Shown here one piece after another: positions 47,001 to 57,600 of a DNA stretch of 64,000 bases. Source of the stretch: Lytechinus pictus (Eukaryota; Echinodermata; Echinoidea; Temnopleuroida; Toxopneustidae); contig NC_087257.1 of assembly GCF_037042905.1 (NCBI RefSeq), positions 25,185,501 through 25,249,500 on the forward strand, in the 5' to 3' direction. Position 1 is the stretch's first letter, and each line of letters begins with the position of its first letter. The position numbers were made by a program, and so were the translations under genes. The notes under the pieces are model-generated. The model was given only the letters and a program-made list of their open reading frames with translations. It was not told where the DNA came from and searched no databases.

Positions 47001-50000
47001 ATTTCAAATCAAGTATAAACTAAATGTTACCACAAAACCCACCAACTTATGCAATACATGTGGTTTAATCATGCAAATAATTTTTTGTTTTAGTTAAAAG
47101 CTTTATTTGAATTCTACAAATTCAGACTTATGGCAAAGTCCATCTGAACATAACATGCATATTTAGGAGCTCTCGCATTGAAATACTTTCAAAATGTTTA
47201 GGCTAATGAGAACTCACCAGCAGACCAAACTTTCAGCATCTTGTCAAAAGACCCACTGCATATCTGGAACCAAATAATACATTATTATGTTACTGAAATC
47301 ATTATAAAGTTGTGAGTGATGATAATACGGCATTCCCACAAGTAGTCATGAGGACTAACAATAAAAACCTGCATTGAAAAAAAAAAAAAAAACCTGCATC
47401 GAATCATGGTCTTATGCACAGGTCTTTTGTTTTATCCTAATAGAGGATTGCCAGTAAAATGCACAATACATTAAGAAAAATACTTTGAATAAATATCAAT
47501 AGAGAGATTATTTCATTACCTTCATCTTTATTTTTACTTGACTATGAAATAGGAAAAGAACAACATCGGAAATTTCAAAGAATAACTTATTTTCCCAAAT
47601 TTCCCCCCCCCCCCAAAAAAAAAAAAAAAAAAAACATGATACCACCTTAGCTTAGCACATTAAAATGACTAAATTAATAATACCGCAGACACAAATTACC
47701 CTACACGAGCTGCCTTGGCAAAAACTCTCATTCCGAACTGTTGCAGCTTTTAGATATATTGTATATATTCATTCCATGAAACAAAAGAATGGATTCCAAA
47801 CTTAAGGAAAAGACCCCAAACTTCTCAGGTACAACTTCTGAAATTTTTTTTCTCCAAAGCTTCACTATTTGAAAATGAAATAATCACTCACTCTTGTCTG
47901 TGACTGGTCGACATCAACTGTGTCTACACTTTTAGCATGGCCCTTGCATACGTGGAGTGGTTTACTCTTTCTTTCACTCTCATTCCACTCCCAAATGATT
48001 AGAGTCTGGTCATGTGACCCGCTCACCAGCAAACTTACAGGTTCACCTGACAGTGATGACAAAGAGAGCAAGAGTAGAAATAGGAAAGAAACACAAATGA
48101 TAACAATAATAACCAAACAAACAAGCATGGATGTTAATAATAGTGAGCCTCTGAATAGATCAAGGGTCAAACAAATGCCTACAAGTATTATCATGATCAT
48201 CATCCCAATAGCTCCGTCAATATATAAATATTCCATTCCAACACACACAATTCTTTTTGCTGCCATGGATTTGAGTCCAGCTGGCATTTTCAGAACTCAA
48301 TGTCTTTTCACCTCACCAGGGTTGAGTGCGACGCAATGTGGATGAATGCCTTGGTGAAGGAAGACAAAACCATGACTGGGATTGGAACCCACGATCTACT
48401 GATCAAAACAACAAGTCAGAACCATGGTATTTCATTATCTCAGCATGAAAACTCCAAATCACGAATGACCTATCATACTACTTTTCTTTTATTGTATTTC
48501 TTTAATGCGACTTTACCAGATTTGATCCAGCGAACACATTTAACAGGGTCTGTGTGATACTGAAGTGTCGCTATGTTGTCACCGTTTCTTCCCCACAGTC
48601 TGACACCATTGTCATAGCAACCAGTGAGAATTCTGGAGAAAGAAGAAACAAGAAATCAAACAATTAAAATGAATATATGATTAAATCATTCATTTGAGAA
48701 TAATAAATCATTCAAGGTAGCCTTTTCCCACCCTAGTCTAGTTCGTAAATCAAAATGTGGGTAAACTTTTAAAAAATTTTCTTACAAGCATACGAGAAAG
48801 GCTCTGTTTGTCTTCAAAAATAGAAAGTCAACTCTGTGCACCACAATCCCTCCTCCCCCCTCACATTTGTAGTTGAATTTAATCACACTTTTTTGTAAAA
48901 CAACTCCTTGAATAAGTTGTATCGCCTCCCCATCTCACCTTTCTCCAACCATGTGAATACAGCTCACCCAGTCATCATGAAGTATACTTCCCACTGGCTC
49001 AGGGGCCGTCTGTTTCACCACATACTCAATATCGACAACGGTCTCTGTCGATATCTGCTTGACTTCCAGATGAGCGGCAAGGGTGACTCGAAGAAACTCG
49101 CCATCAATGAGGAAATCAAATTCGACATTTTCAATGTCTTCCTCTGCTTTATCTAAAAGACATAAAAATTCATAAATTTTATTATTAAATTAAAAAGAAA
49201 AGAACAGAAAATAATTATGGCAAGAAAGCTTAAATCTTAGAGGATTGGTCTTGCAATTTGAGAACTGAGGTAATGTTGATGCATTAGTGCCATTTTGTTA
49301 CATATCAATCCGGTCTCCAATTAATGAATTAATCAATTAATGAAATTAAGTACTCTTGAATTTTCAGTACAATTAATCAAAAATTCCATTTGATCTTCCA
49401 TTAAAAGATCTAATCACAAAAAATTCAGAAGTCTAGTATATTCATTTCAAAATACTTTTTACCTTCATTGAGAAGTTTATTGATGAGCGAACTTAATTCA
49501 GCCACACCAACACTGGCTGGAACTGAGAAAGGTGTGTTGCTGACAATAAATCTGTAAGACAGATGAAAATAAAAATTTATTTCTTTTTGATAATCATGAT
49601 AATGATGCAATTTTCAAATGCTTGCCTTGAAGTGCTAAAGCCTCAACTCAAGGTCTACTCTTATTCATAAAGTCTAACGTTGGGAGCACGTAGCTAAGTT
49701 TTACCCTCCTCTAGTCTTGGTAAATTTTCTTTTCTTCTTTAAATATTTTGTTCACCTTCCTTGTTTTCAAAATTCTCCTATCATTCTTCTTTTATGATTT
49801 TTACGATTCGTCCTGGCTCAGGTCTTCGCCTGAACATGCACTGCAGAGATGTTTCCACTGAATTGAGGGAGCGCAGAGAATTGTGGGTAAATAATGTTTG
49901 ACTTTATTTTCACCAACCGTTACAAATCAAATCTCGGTTGCAAGTCGGTGCCTGAGTGCCGAGAATATCGTACCGCGTCATGACAATTGACATACCAATC

Positions 50001-50475
50001 ACTTTGTCTTTTTTTATATTTCATTTCCACTTTTTAATATTTTTATGGACCTGGCTGCAGCTGGGCCATGTATCTATTAGTATTAGTATTCTTTTTTAAT
50101 TCTTGTTGGCAAAACGAACAACAACAACAACAATTGTCTGTAAAAGATTACATTTTTCGAATTCTACCATGGATATGAGTGATAATAGATAGACTAGTAA
50201 TAGGGTAAAATGTACTAAACTGCAAACGCTGTAGAAAAATCCAACACAAATTTCTACGCATGGGACCAAAGCAAATGAAAAAAATGCGAGTGGGCCTAGC
50301 CTAGCATCAAACAGAGTAAGACTAAGAGAAGTGTTCTTACAAAATTATATGATTAATTAAAACCTAGATCTTAATACTGCACTTGTAAACGTTACCTCTT
50401 CTGTTTTGTGAAAAATCGAGCTTGTAAATGCGATCCGACAGCAACGTTCGTGCTCATGGACGTGGAGGCTGCCAT
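41058..50475 (-). CDS. WDR12: Ribosome biogenesis protein WDR12 (Ytm1 homologue)
   Basis: WDR12 is the WD-repeat member of the PeBoW (PES1-BOP1-WDR12) complex needed for 60S ribosomal subunit maturation in the nucleolus (family knowledge). Twelve minus-strand exons join in phase: 50475-50396, 49551-49463, 49152-48939, 48632-48517, 48046-47892, 47263-47218, 46771-46683, 46160-46020, 44269-44164, 43132-43000, 42509-42437, 41156-41058 (TGA). They encode 446 aa (human about 423). The N-terminal ubiquitin-like NLE region contains [20 protein letters not shown] and [14 protein letters not shown]. Seven WD repeats follow, for example [64 protein letters not shown] and [14 protein letters not shown]. 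An acidic insert ([17 protein letters not shown]) separates two blades, as in the human protein. The start is the ATG with best context (CAAAATGG) that begins MAASTSM; an in-frame ATG upstream (MAKAGAK) is an alternative. Introns carry SINEs and a transposase fragment. Confidence 0.95.
42244..42378. mobile_element. Short fold-back element, GGCCC-ended
   Basis: AGGGGCCTGTAACACAAAGC is inverted at the right as TTTTGTGTTACGGGATCC. The core has GATTGATTGCATTGACTACA. Intron of WDR12. Confidence 0.65.
43211..43424. mobile_element. Short fold-back element, GGTGTTTCACAAAG-ended
   Basis: AGGGGGGTGTTTCACAAAGA at the left, TCTTTGTGAAACGACCCCC at the right; AAGTATGACTTA against TAAGTCATACTT continues the arms. 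Intron of WDR12. Confidence 0.7.
43562..44116 (+). mobile_element. tRNA-derived SINE interrupted by a second SINE
   Basis: The outer SINE reads plus: 43562-43667 and 43960-44116. Its head has an A box (TGGTCTAGTGG, 43578-43588) and a B box (GAGTTCGAATC, 43621-43631). The body continues after the inner element with TGTGCTGCACTCAACCC and ends AAATGCCTATTATTATTA. It lies in a WDR12 intron. Confidence 0.75.
43668..43953 (-). mobile_element. Inner tRNA-derived SINE with target duplication
   Basis: This minus-strand SINE of about 286 bp has an A box (TGGCCCAGTGG, complement of 43932-43942) and a B box (GGGTTTGAATCCC, complement of 43889-43901). Its body has GGTACCGGGTAGGATTAATT and its tail ATAGATGGCGCTATATAAAT plus (TTA)n. 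AATTTA flanks both ends (43662-43667 and 43954-43959), the target duplication inside the outer SINE. Confidence 0.75.
45322..45915 (+). pseudogene. Fragment of a transposon-encoded protein (HYCRA...KKDQC family)
   Basis: In WDR12 intron DNA the plus strand reads [19 protein letters not shown], then KMYRIYKEE, then [12 protein letters not shown], ending at a stop near 45729. Further on, after frame breaks, [13 protein letters not shown] and [12 protein letters not shown] follow. I recall the series SHYCR..KMY.LY..PKKDQC.LC..DLQQV..YNFTVY from abundant uncharacterised, transposon-like proteins in arthropods and marine invertebrates; I cannot name the superfamily. Stops and frameshifts mark it as a relic. 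Confidence 0.5.
48230..48425 (-). mobile_element. SINE fragment, same family
   Basis: The minus strand contains GTGGGTTCCAATCCCAGTC (B box) and CATTGCGTCGCACTCAACCC, matching the head and body of the SINEs at 43.6-44.1 kb. The tail is missing. Confidence 0.6.
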
Positions 50476-50941
50476 TTTGAGAACAGGGAACCCACGTGTG
50501 TGATATTTTGCTTTAGCCCCCGCTTTTGCCATCGAACAAAATTGACGAAGAAGGGCGGGCGGCGGGGCATGGAGTGTTACGATGGGAATGAGTTTTCGAA
50601 ATGTGGGAGGGAAGAGACAATGGGGGTGATGGCGATGCATGATCTACCATATTCATGTGAGGCAGGGGGCAATCACCATGCACCCCCCACAATTTTCCAA
50701 TGGGGCTAATCATGGACCTATAAATAATGGAGATACATGCACACCAGAATTAGAGTTAACCCTCCTTTTTTTTTAGGTTTGTTTTTTACCTCCACTTTTT
50801 CAATTCAGATTCATAAAAGAAATTACATATAGCAGGCATATAATACTAAATCATTCTGGAGAAGGTATATTTCAAGACACACATATTCCTTTTGATCTCC
50901 ATACACGTTTTTTTTTCTTAAAAGTTGTGATTTTTAAGACC

Positions 50942-51017
50942 GATTGAGTCAGGGAACAACTTTTCACCTGTGAAAAGTTGTTTCTGACTCAATTGGTAGG
51001 GCCTACAGTAGGCCCTA
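50942..51017. repeat. Two adjacent palindromes upstream of WDR12
   Basis: First, arms of about 24 bp (ATTGAGTCAGG.. and ..CTGACTCAAT with AACTTTTCAC/GTGAAAAGTT) around a 2-nt loop at 50943-50993. Second, TAGGGCCTAC-A-GTAGGCCCTA at 50997-51017. Both lie about 470-540 bp upstream of the WDR12 start. Confidence 0.85.
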
Positions 51018-51180
51018 TATGAAATATCTGTCATAGGCTCTTTCTGTACATGGGTTCATATATAGCAGGCAATGCGGAGCACACAGATTTATGGCCTAAA
51101 TCGGGTATCCTTGCAATACAACTAAGGCTTAGCACCACTTTAGAAGTTTGATTGTCTAGACTCCAATTCAACTCCATCAC

Positions 51181-51350
51181 TATCTCTCTCTCTCTCTCTG
51201 CCCCCCCCCCCCCCCCGGGCTAAACACCACCTTATGAGAGTTTGTCTGTCTAGACTCCAATTCAACTCCATCATATTCTCTCACTCGATCTCCCCCCCCC
51301 CCCCCCTCTCTCCCTCTCTCTCTCTCACTCTCTGCCTCTGTCCATTCCTC
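51181..51350. repeat. CT microsatellites and poly-C runs, duplicated
   Basis: (CT)n followed by poly-C occurs twice, each preceded by CTAGACTCCAATTCAACTCC, so a segment of about 80 bp seems duplicated. Upstream of WDR12. Confidence 0.75.
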
Positions 51351-52561
51351 CCATTCTCACTTTTGCTTCAGCACACCAGGAGAGTGATAACCGAGGAATG
51401 TACCCCTTACACCACTGGTGAATCAATTTTTCTATTAAAAAAAAATAGACATAGAGGCAAGACTATCAAAAATAAATATGCTCCACATAAATAAGGAAAT
51501 ATGGAAAATTTCCAACTCAGTAAAAAAATTCTTTAAACCAATTAAAAAAGAAACGATAATCATTGGATTATAAAACATCTATATATTTCCATCTTGAGAT
51601 CAGAGCTTTGAGCATCAAATTCCAAATTCATTCAATAGAAAATAAAGTGTTCATGCTTTCATAAAGAGAAAAGTTAATACAGGTAACGTTGTCTATGTCC
51701 ACTAAGGTCAAATTTCACATAGACAAGATACTTGAACAGTAATAATAAAGAAATTATCAGTATCAGTACTGATCATGTCTTTACTATTACTTTCTTAGAT
51801 TCTTTATTGATTATATCATATGATAACTTGCTGCATTTTCTGGTTAAAAAAATACAGTATCACTGAGTGTAATTTTGACCATTGTCTTCGAAACCAAAAA
51901 GGCACCATTCAGCCAAAGATGGTTCTCCATAACGAGTCAAAATTGAAAAATGCTCCAAAAATCAAAATTTTCACCAATCATCTCAGCTAAAGGAGTTACT
52001 CTTCCTCTATGTTCTCACAAAACATGAAGTCATGAAATTCAAGCGAGTTTTATCAGACCATATATTTCAGACTGCTGAAAGATTTAATAATCTCAACATA
52101 GTAAGCATGTCTCACGCTTGAATGAACATGAAACTGAATACCTTGTTTTCTCCTTATTCTAAGGATAGCTTACTAAAATTATTTTCCACGGAATAGAGTA
52201 GTTTTCTAGGATATATCTTATCAATTTCAACAGGTTATACATCAATTTAAAGCGTATGGTCTTTTTTTTTTTGAGCCAACCAATATAAGTATTTAAGGTT
52301 TTTGTTGAATGGTCACAATTCTCAATATATGGTCTCAAGCTCTATTATACAAATGATGCACAGATGTGAGTGCATTTTATGAGGATAAGGTTACTATGGG
52401 AACTGTTAATGTGCCTCGTGGGATTAAGACTAATTTCCATAGTTACTATATGCTCAATAGTCCTACCGATGCACAAACAAACCTGTGTATTATTTGTTTT
52501 ACAGAATGGTGGGATTTTGGGGGCTAATATTTTTTTTTACAACCATGCATAAGTAATTTCT

Positions 52562-52636
52562 GATGCATGGTTAGCCATGCATAAGTAATTACCGGACGCA
52601 AGGCAACTTTACTGGATGCATGGCTGGCCATGCATC
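52562..52636. repeat. Two GATGCATGG palindromes
   Basis: GATGCATGGTTAGCCATGCA at 52562 and GATGCATGGCTGGCCATGCA at 52615 are each near-palindromic and are direct copies of each other, about 53 bp apart. Confidence 0.75.
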
Positions 52637-52670
52637 GGTAATTATGCATGATACCCATTCTACATGTATA

Positions 52671-52855
52671 GTATACAAATATTCAATGTTGATGAGTGCG
52701 ATCGTTCCGAATATTGCATGAGTGTGCAAGTTGAAACAGTAACACTTCCCTGATTCAACGACGCGAAGCGGAGTTGAATAGACTGTTTCAACTTGCAACG
52801 AATGTAATATTCGGAACGTCGCACGAATACAACATTGAATATTTGTTTTATACAA
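52671..52855. mobile_element. 185-bp fold-back element
   Basis: The left arm (ACAAATATTCAATGTTG.., GTTCCGAATATTGCATG, CAAGTTGAAACAGT) pairs with the right arm (ACTGTTTCAACTTGCAACG, ATATTCGGAAC, CAACATTGAATATTTGT). The ends GTATACAAA and TTTTATACAAC suggest insertion termini. Confidence 0.75.
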
Positions 52856-53430
52856 CACCGATAGCTACTTTAGACTAGATCTATAGGTCTAGTCTATGAC
52901 TAACGCGTGTTAGGTCTTATTTTGCTTACAATGTTGTCTTTTGAGCGTCAGTAGATTTACTCCAGTAATCCCAGGAGAGTCAAGTATTTTCAACATAGAT
53001 CTGCAAAGTCATAGCGATCCATGAAGTCCAATTTGTGAACGAATTCCATAAAACCCAGAAGGAAATCCAGAAGGTACGCAGCCGTACCCTGGGAATAATT
53101 TGCTTAGCAACGTACGTACGCGCATTGTGTTCAGCTTAACAACGTGTATGCGCAGTGCTACGTCGGTCAGAGATACGAAAACGTGATTACGTATGCGCGT
53201 ATTCACTTAACGTGTACGGGGCATGACCATGGGTTCAGTGTGCCCAGGGTTCTTGCAGTGCTGGCTCATTTACTTCAGCGTGCTATAGTCGACTATAGCA
53301 CGAGCGTGCAATAGTCGACTATAGCACGGCTAGCATATCGTAGCTTGCTATAGCTGATTCCTCTGAATGTCACGTGACACGCTTTCATCCAATCAGCTGT
53401 CAAGGATCTATCCATGTGTTGTATAAATTA
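52845..53430. mobile_element. Possible TIR element TATACAACAC
   Basis: TTTTATACAACACC at 52847 and GTGTTGTATAAA at about 53417 are inverted. Between them lie TAGACTAGA...TCTAGTCTA, the CTATAGTCGACTATAG palindromes and TGTCACGTGACAC. No ORF. Boundaries are approximate. Confidence 0.5.
53277..53328. repeat. Tandem pair of 26-bp palindromic units
   Basis: Two direct copies of a 26-bp unit differ by one base. The first contains a perfect 24-bp palindrome (53279-53302; half-site CGTGCTATAGTC). The second has TGCAATAGTC in place of TGCTATAGTC. Confidence 0.9.
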
Positions 53431-54639
53431 CAATGTTACACCCTTCTGGTTATTTTCCTGTAAAAGTTATGTAACTTTACTGAAAGTAAAACACTTTCAC
53501 CAACTTTATGAAAGTTACAAAATATCAACAATTTTTAACACCAGTTTCTTTGGGACACAATATGCGAGTATGTTACATTGTACTAGCAAAAAGTTTTATT
53601 AAAACATAAGAAAGGCTTTGCGCTAATACAATATAAATGATAAAACCATTTAAAACAATTTTACATTGCATGCTCAACTTGGTTGTTTCTAAAGATTGAA
53701 ATTATCGACAAGTGGTCATACATTGACTGTTATCATAGCTAGAATGTTACTCAGTTAATCAAAACAATATCACTGCATTTGTCAGACAAAACTGACTGAA
53801 AGTTACCAATGACTTCAATGAATTTGTTATTGAATTACTTCTTATTATTGACCAAGACCCTTGTCTTTACTTGCACTTAATCCCATCAAACCCAAACATG
53901 CAAAGCAATCAATATCATAATCCTTCATCAAAGATGCACTGTCTGCTTGCAAACAAAGAGCAGCAAACAAATTGGTCAAGCACTGATTCATGTTTTAGTC
54001 TACATCAAATTTAGAGAAGAGAGGCTATGCCGCTATGATCCTTTCAAATCTTATTAGTTCCAATGGCGGTCTCATGAATTTCTCATTGTATCATTTTTAT
54101 AAAAAAATACTGAATATTTTACACAATTGTAGATACATATATACTTTCAACTGTTTGTTCAGTCTATTTCATATAATACACATGTGAAGGGTATATTTGC
54201 CGATTTTGTTAGGAAACTTAATAAAACAAAATCAAATCAAAATTTACAAAAGGATGTATTAATTTTAGGTGATGTTGTTGCTGGCTTTCAATAGTTGAAA
54301 TTTATTGGATCAATCATAACTTTGTAAGATGGGGCCATGGGCCCTTTGTAGAAAGAGCTGCTATCAAATATAACTAAAAAAATCAAATGCAACTTGATTT
54401 TCGACCAATGAAACATGAGTATTAGGGACTTACACTTATTGCGTACAAACAGAATTCTTTCTGCAACATACTCTAGGTCTCTGTATACCACTCTTATCTT
54501 ATATCATCGAAGAGAATGATCATCCACTTTCAACAAGAATTGTCTATCCAGCATCTTTCACCTTTCACCCTATTTGACCTTTGACCTCTAGGGACATTCA
54601 TTCCTCAAGTTTAGTGATATTCTCCTTGCACAGATTATG

Positions 54640-57600
54640 TCATACAGGAGTGCCTTCGTTCTTCCCTGCTTTCAAAGAACTTCCATCTTTCAATTCTGCC
54701 ATTGCCATCATGTCAACGACATACTGAATACCCTCAAGGTTGTCCTGATACTGCTTGTCTGATGCAGCAATAACTTTAATCTCTTCCAGGGCCTTTGAGT
54801 CCTTGAGCTCATTGATGGCTCCATCGACGAGAACATTCAGCAGCCAGTCCGGGTTTTTCTTGGGCTCATTAGTGAGAGGTGGATATGGATTTCCTGCGTA
54901 CTCCAAGAAAGCTATCTTGCGGCCCTTGTCTTCATGAAAGCCCGGTATGCGAAGGAGGCGAGTGAAATTTGTGGATGTATCCTCAAAGCGGGGCCCTAGT
55001 ACTTTGAAAAGCTTGTGGATTTGCTTCTTATCCTGTTTGACATAAAGTGGAAAGAGATGCCTTAAGTTTGAAGATAAAAAGTTTTTCTCTTTTTCTTAAG
55101 ACAAGATCTAATAACTGTATTTTACAAATAAAGACATATGCATTCAGATTTTTCAGTTGTGTTATCTGTAGACTTCTATAATAATACAAAGAAAAATATC
55201 ACTTTCTGTTTTTTTTCTGACAGCAAAATATGAAGTAAATAAAAAGGCAATAAAATTGCTGAAATACATTCCAATGTTTTTCCCCATCTTTGAGCCAGAC
55301 TGCACAATAGATTAGGGTGGATCCAGGATTTTACAAATGAGAAAGTTAGACAGTTTGAATTCTTGAAAATTTCCTAGCAAGAAAAAAGGAGAGGTTCTCT
55401 GTTCAAAAGGGGCGCCAGTTGATGAACAAATCTGATAAGCAAAAAAAAGGGGGGTTTAACTTTAAAAGGGGAGGCACAATACCATTTTGGGGTGGGGGGA
55501 AGGGGTGCGCGTAACTTCTCTAGCCTGGGATTCTACACTCTACAGTATTCAAAGGATATACATGTAAGAACTGACCTTCAACCAGAAATCTGCTATCTTC
55601 ATTGCCTCAGGATCTGTATCACCTCTCTTTGCAATGTGGATTAGCTGAGAAAAGAATTAACGTGAATTAAAAACTTATGTTAATCCATTCATATCCTTCA
55701 ATTTTTAATCAAGAATAGTTGTGACAACCCATTTATCATTTCTCCTTCAATAGGAAGATAAGGTTCAAAGAGACCTAACTAGCAAACAAGAATATCTCAT
55801 AAGTCATAAGTTAACCATACAAATCAGAATAAGAAAGATAAATCAATCATGAAGATCAGACACAAGTCTAACGTTATTCATTTCAAAAAATCGTCACCAC
55901 CAAAAAAAAAAACTGGTTACACTTCGTAATTCCGAAGGTTCTTTATTCCGAAGGTTCGTAATTCCCAAACACGTAAATTGCCTATACCTCGATGTTCGTT
56001 AATCCGAAAACGTAAAAGGGTTTGTTAATCCGAACATTTGTGGCGTTATTCCGAAGGTTAGATAATCCGAAAACAAAATAAGGTTCGATGTTCCGAAGGT
56101 TCGTTAATCCGAAAAAGAAAATAAGGTTCGTTAATCCGACTACGAAATAAGGTTCGTTAGTCCGAAAACGAAATAAGATTCGTTAATCATTTCGTTTTCG
56201 GACTAACGAACTTTCAGAATTACGAACCTCATTTCGTTTTCGGATTAACGAACCTTCAGAATTAGGAACCTCATTTCGTTTTCGGATTAACGAACCTTCG
56301 GAATTACGAACCTTCGAAATTACGAACCTTCGGAATTACGAATGTATGCGAAAAAAAAACTGCCTAAGTAAACTAAAGTAAAGCGATTCTTTTTTGAAAA
56401 AAAAAATTGGCAAGTTGAAGTGCTACTTATTATATTGTAGTATTTTCCAAATTTCATCCTACTTCATTTCTCAACTTTGCCTTCTATTACTCATCATCTT
56501 TGAGAGGACATTACCCTTGGATACCAGTTACTTCCACTCCCTGACAATAAACATGTCAACAAGTGGTCAAGAATGCCTCTCAGCACAGCACACTCACCTG
56601 TGACTCACTATAAATTCTCTGAATTGGTACCTCTCTCTCCCCTCTCTCTTTGTTTACATCCTACATCACATTTGGGATGAAAACTACTACTTTCTTTTCT
56701 GAACACACTTCTCAAAGTTTTCTTCTTCAGTAAACACGTGTCTTGAGAACGTCGTCAAATAACTTAATACATTTGTGGATTCCATCATCTCACTTGGAGC
56801 AAATTCATCCATTGCATCTTCCACAGCATACCATTTCAAATTTGTGTACTACCCTTTTTTCTCCGTTATTTTCACTAAGAGAAAATCCAAATACCGCTTG
56901 TGCTAGCCAAGTTATTTTTTGTGATATAATCTTGTGTGATTTTGTGTCAGTGGGATTGTGCAATAATTGGAACACTTTGTTATATTGGAGGATTGTCTGT
57001 CGGATCTCTACACGCATAAAGTCGGTAAGTGGAGATTGGCTTATTACCATTTCATCTTATAAACCAACCCCCGCTTCACTGGTGACCCCGACGTGATTTA
57101 AACCCGACCAACGTGCTGAGAACAGTCATCCTTTTTCAAATTGTTTTAATTGTTGTCTCCCTTTCTTCATTCATTTATACTTATCATCATGTCGACTGAC
57201 GATCAATTTTCTTCCGACTCGACAGCTAGCTCTTCTATTTCCAATGTTCAACTTAAGCTTCCTCCCTTCTGGCCAAATGATCCTACCATTTGGTTCGTCC
57301 AAGTTGAAGCTCAATTTCTAACAAAGGGCATCAGCAAACAATCAACAAAATTTGCATATATCGTTGCATCACTTGAACCCGAATATGCTCAGGAAATCAG
57401 AGATCTCCTCATTTCTCCCCCAAAGGAGAACCCATATGATGTTTTGAAATATCAGCTCATCCAACGAACATCAGCATCCGAACAAAAACGGCTCCACCAA
57501 CTACTGATTTTGGAGGAGCTGGGAGATCGAAAACCCTCTCAGCTGCTCCGAAAAATGAAACAGTTGTTGGGAACCAACACTCTTGAGGAGAACATTCTGA

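Noticed and set aside
47865-48345. 140-141 aa frames on both strands near 48 kb
   Set aside because: Only the segment 48046-47892 is coding (a WDR12 exon); the rest is intron read-through or the opposite strand.
55916-56345. CRISPR-like array
   Set aside because: Units are contiguous, variable and inverted at the centre, with no unique spacers, and the context is eukaryotic.
57150-57188. Gag start at 57150
   Set aside because: That codon is TTG; the first ATG in the frame is at 57189.
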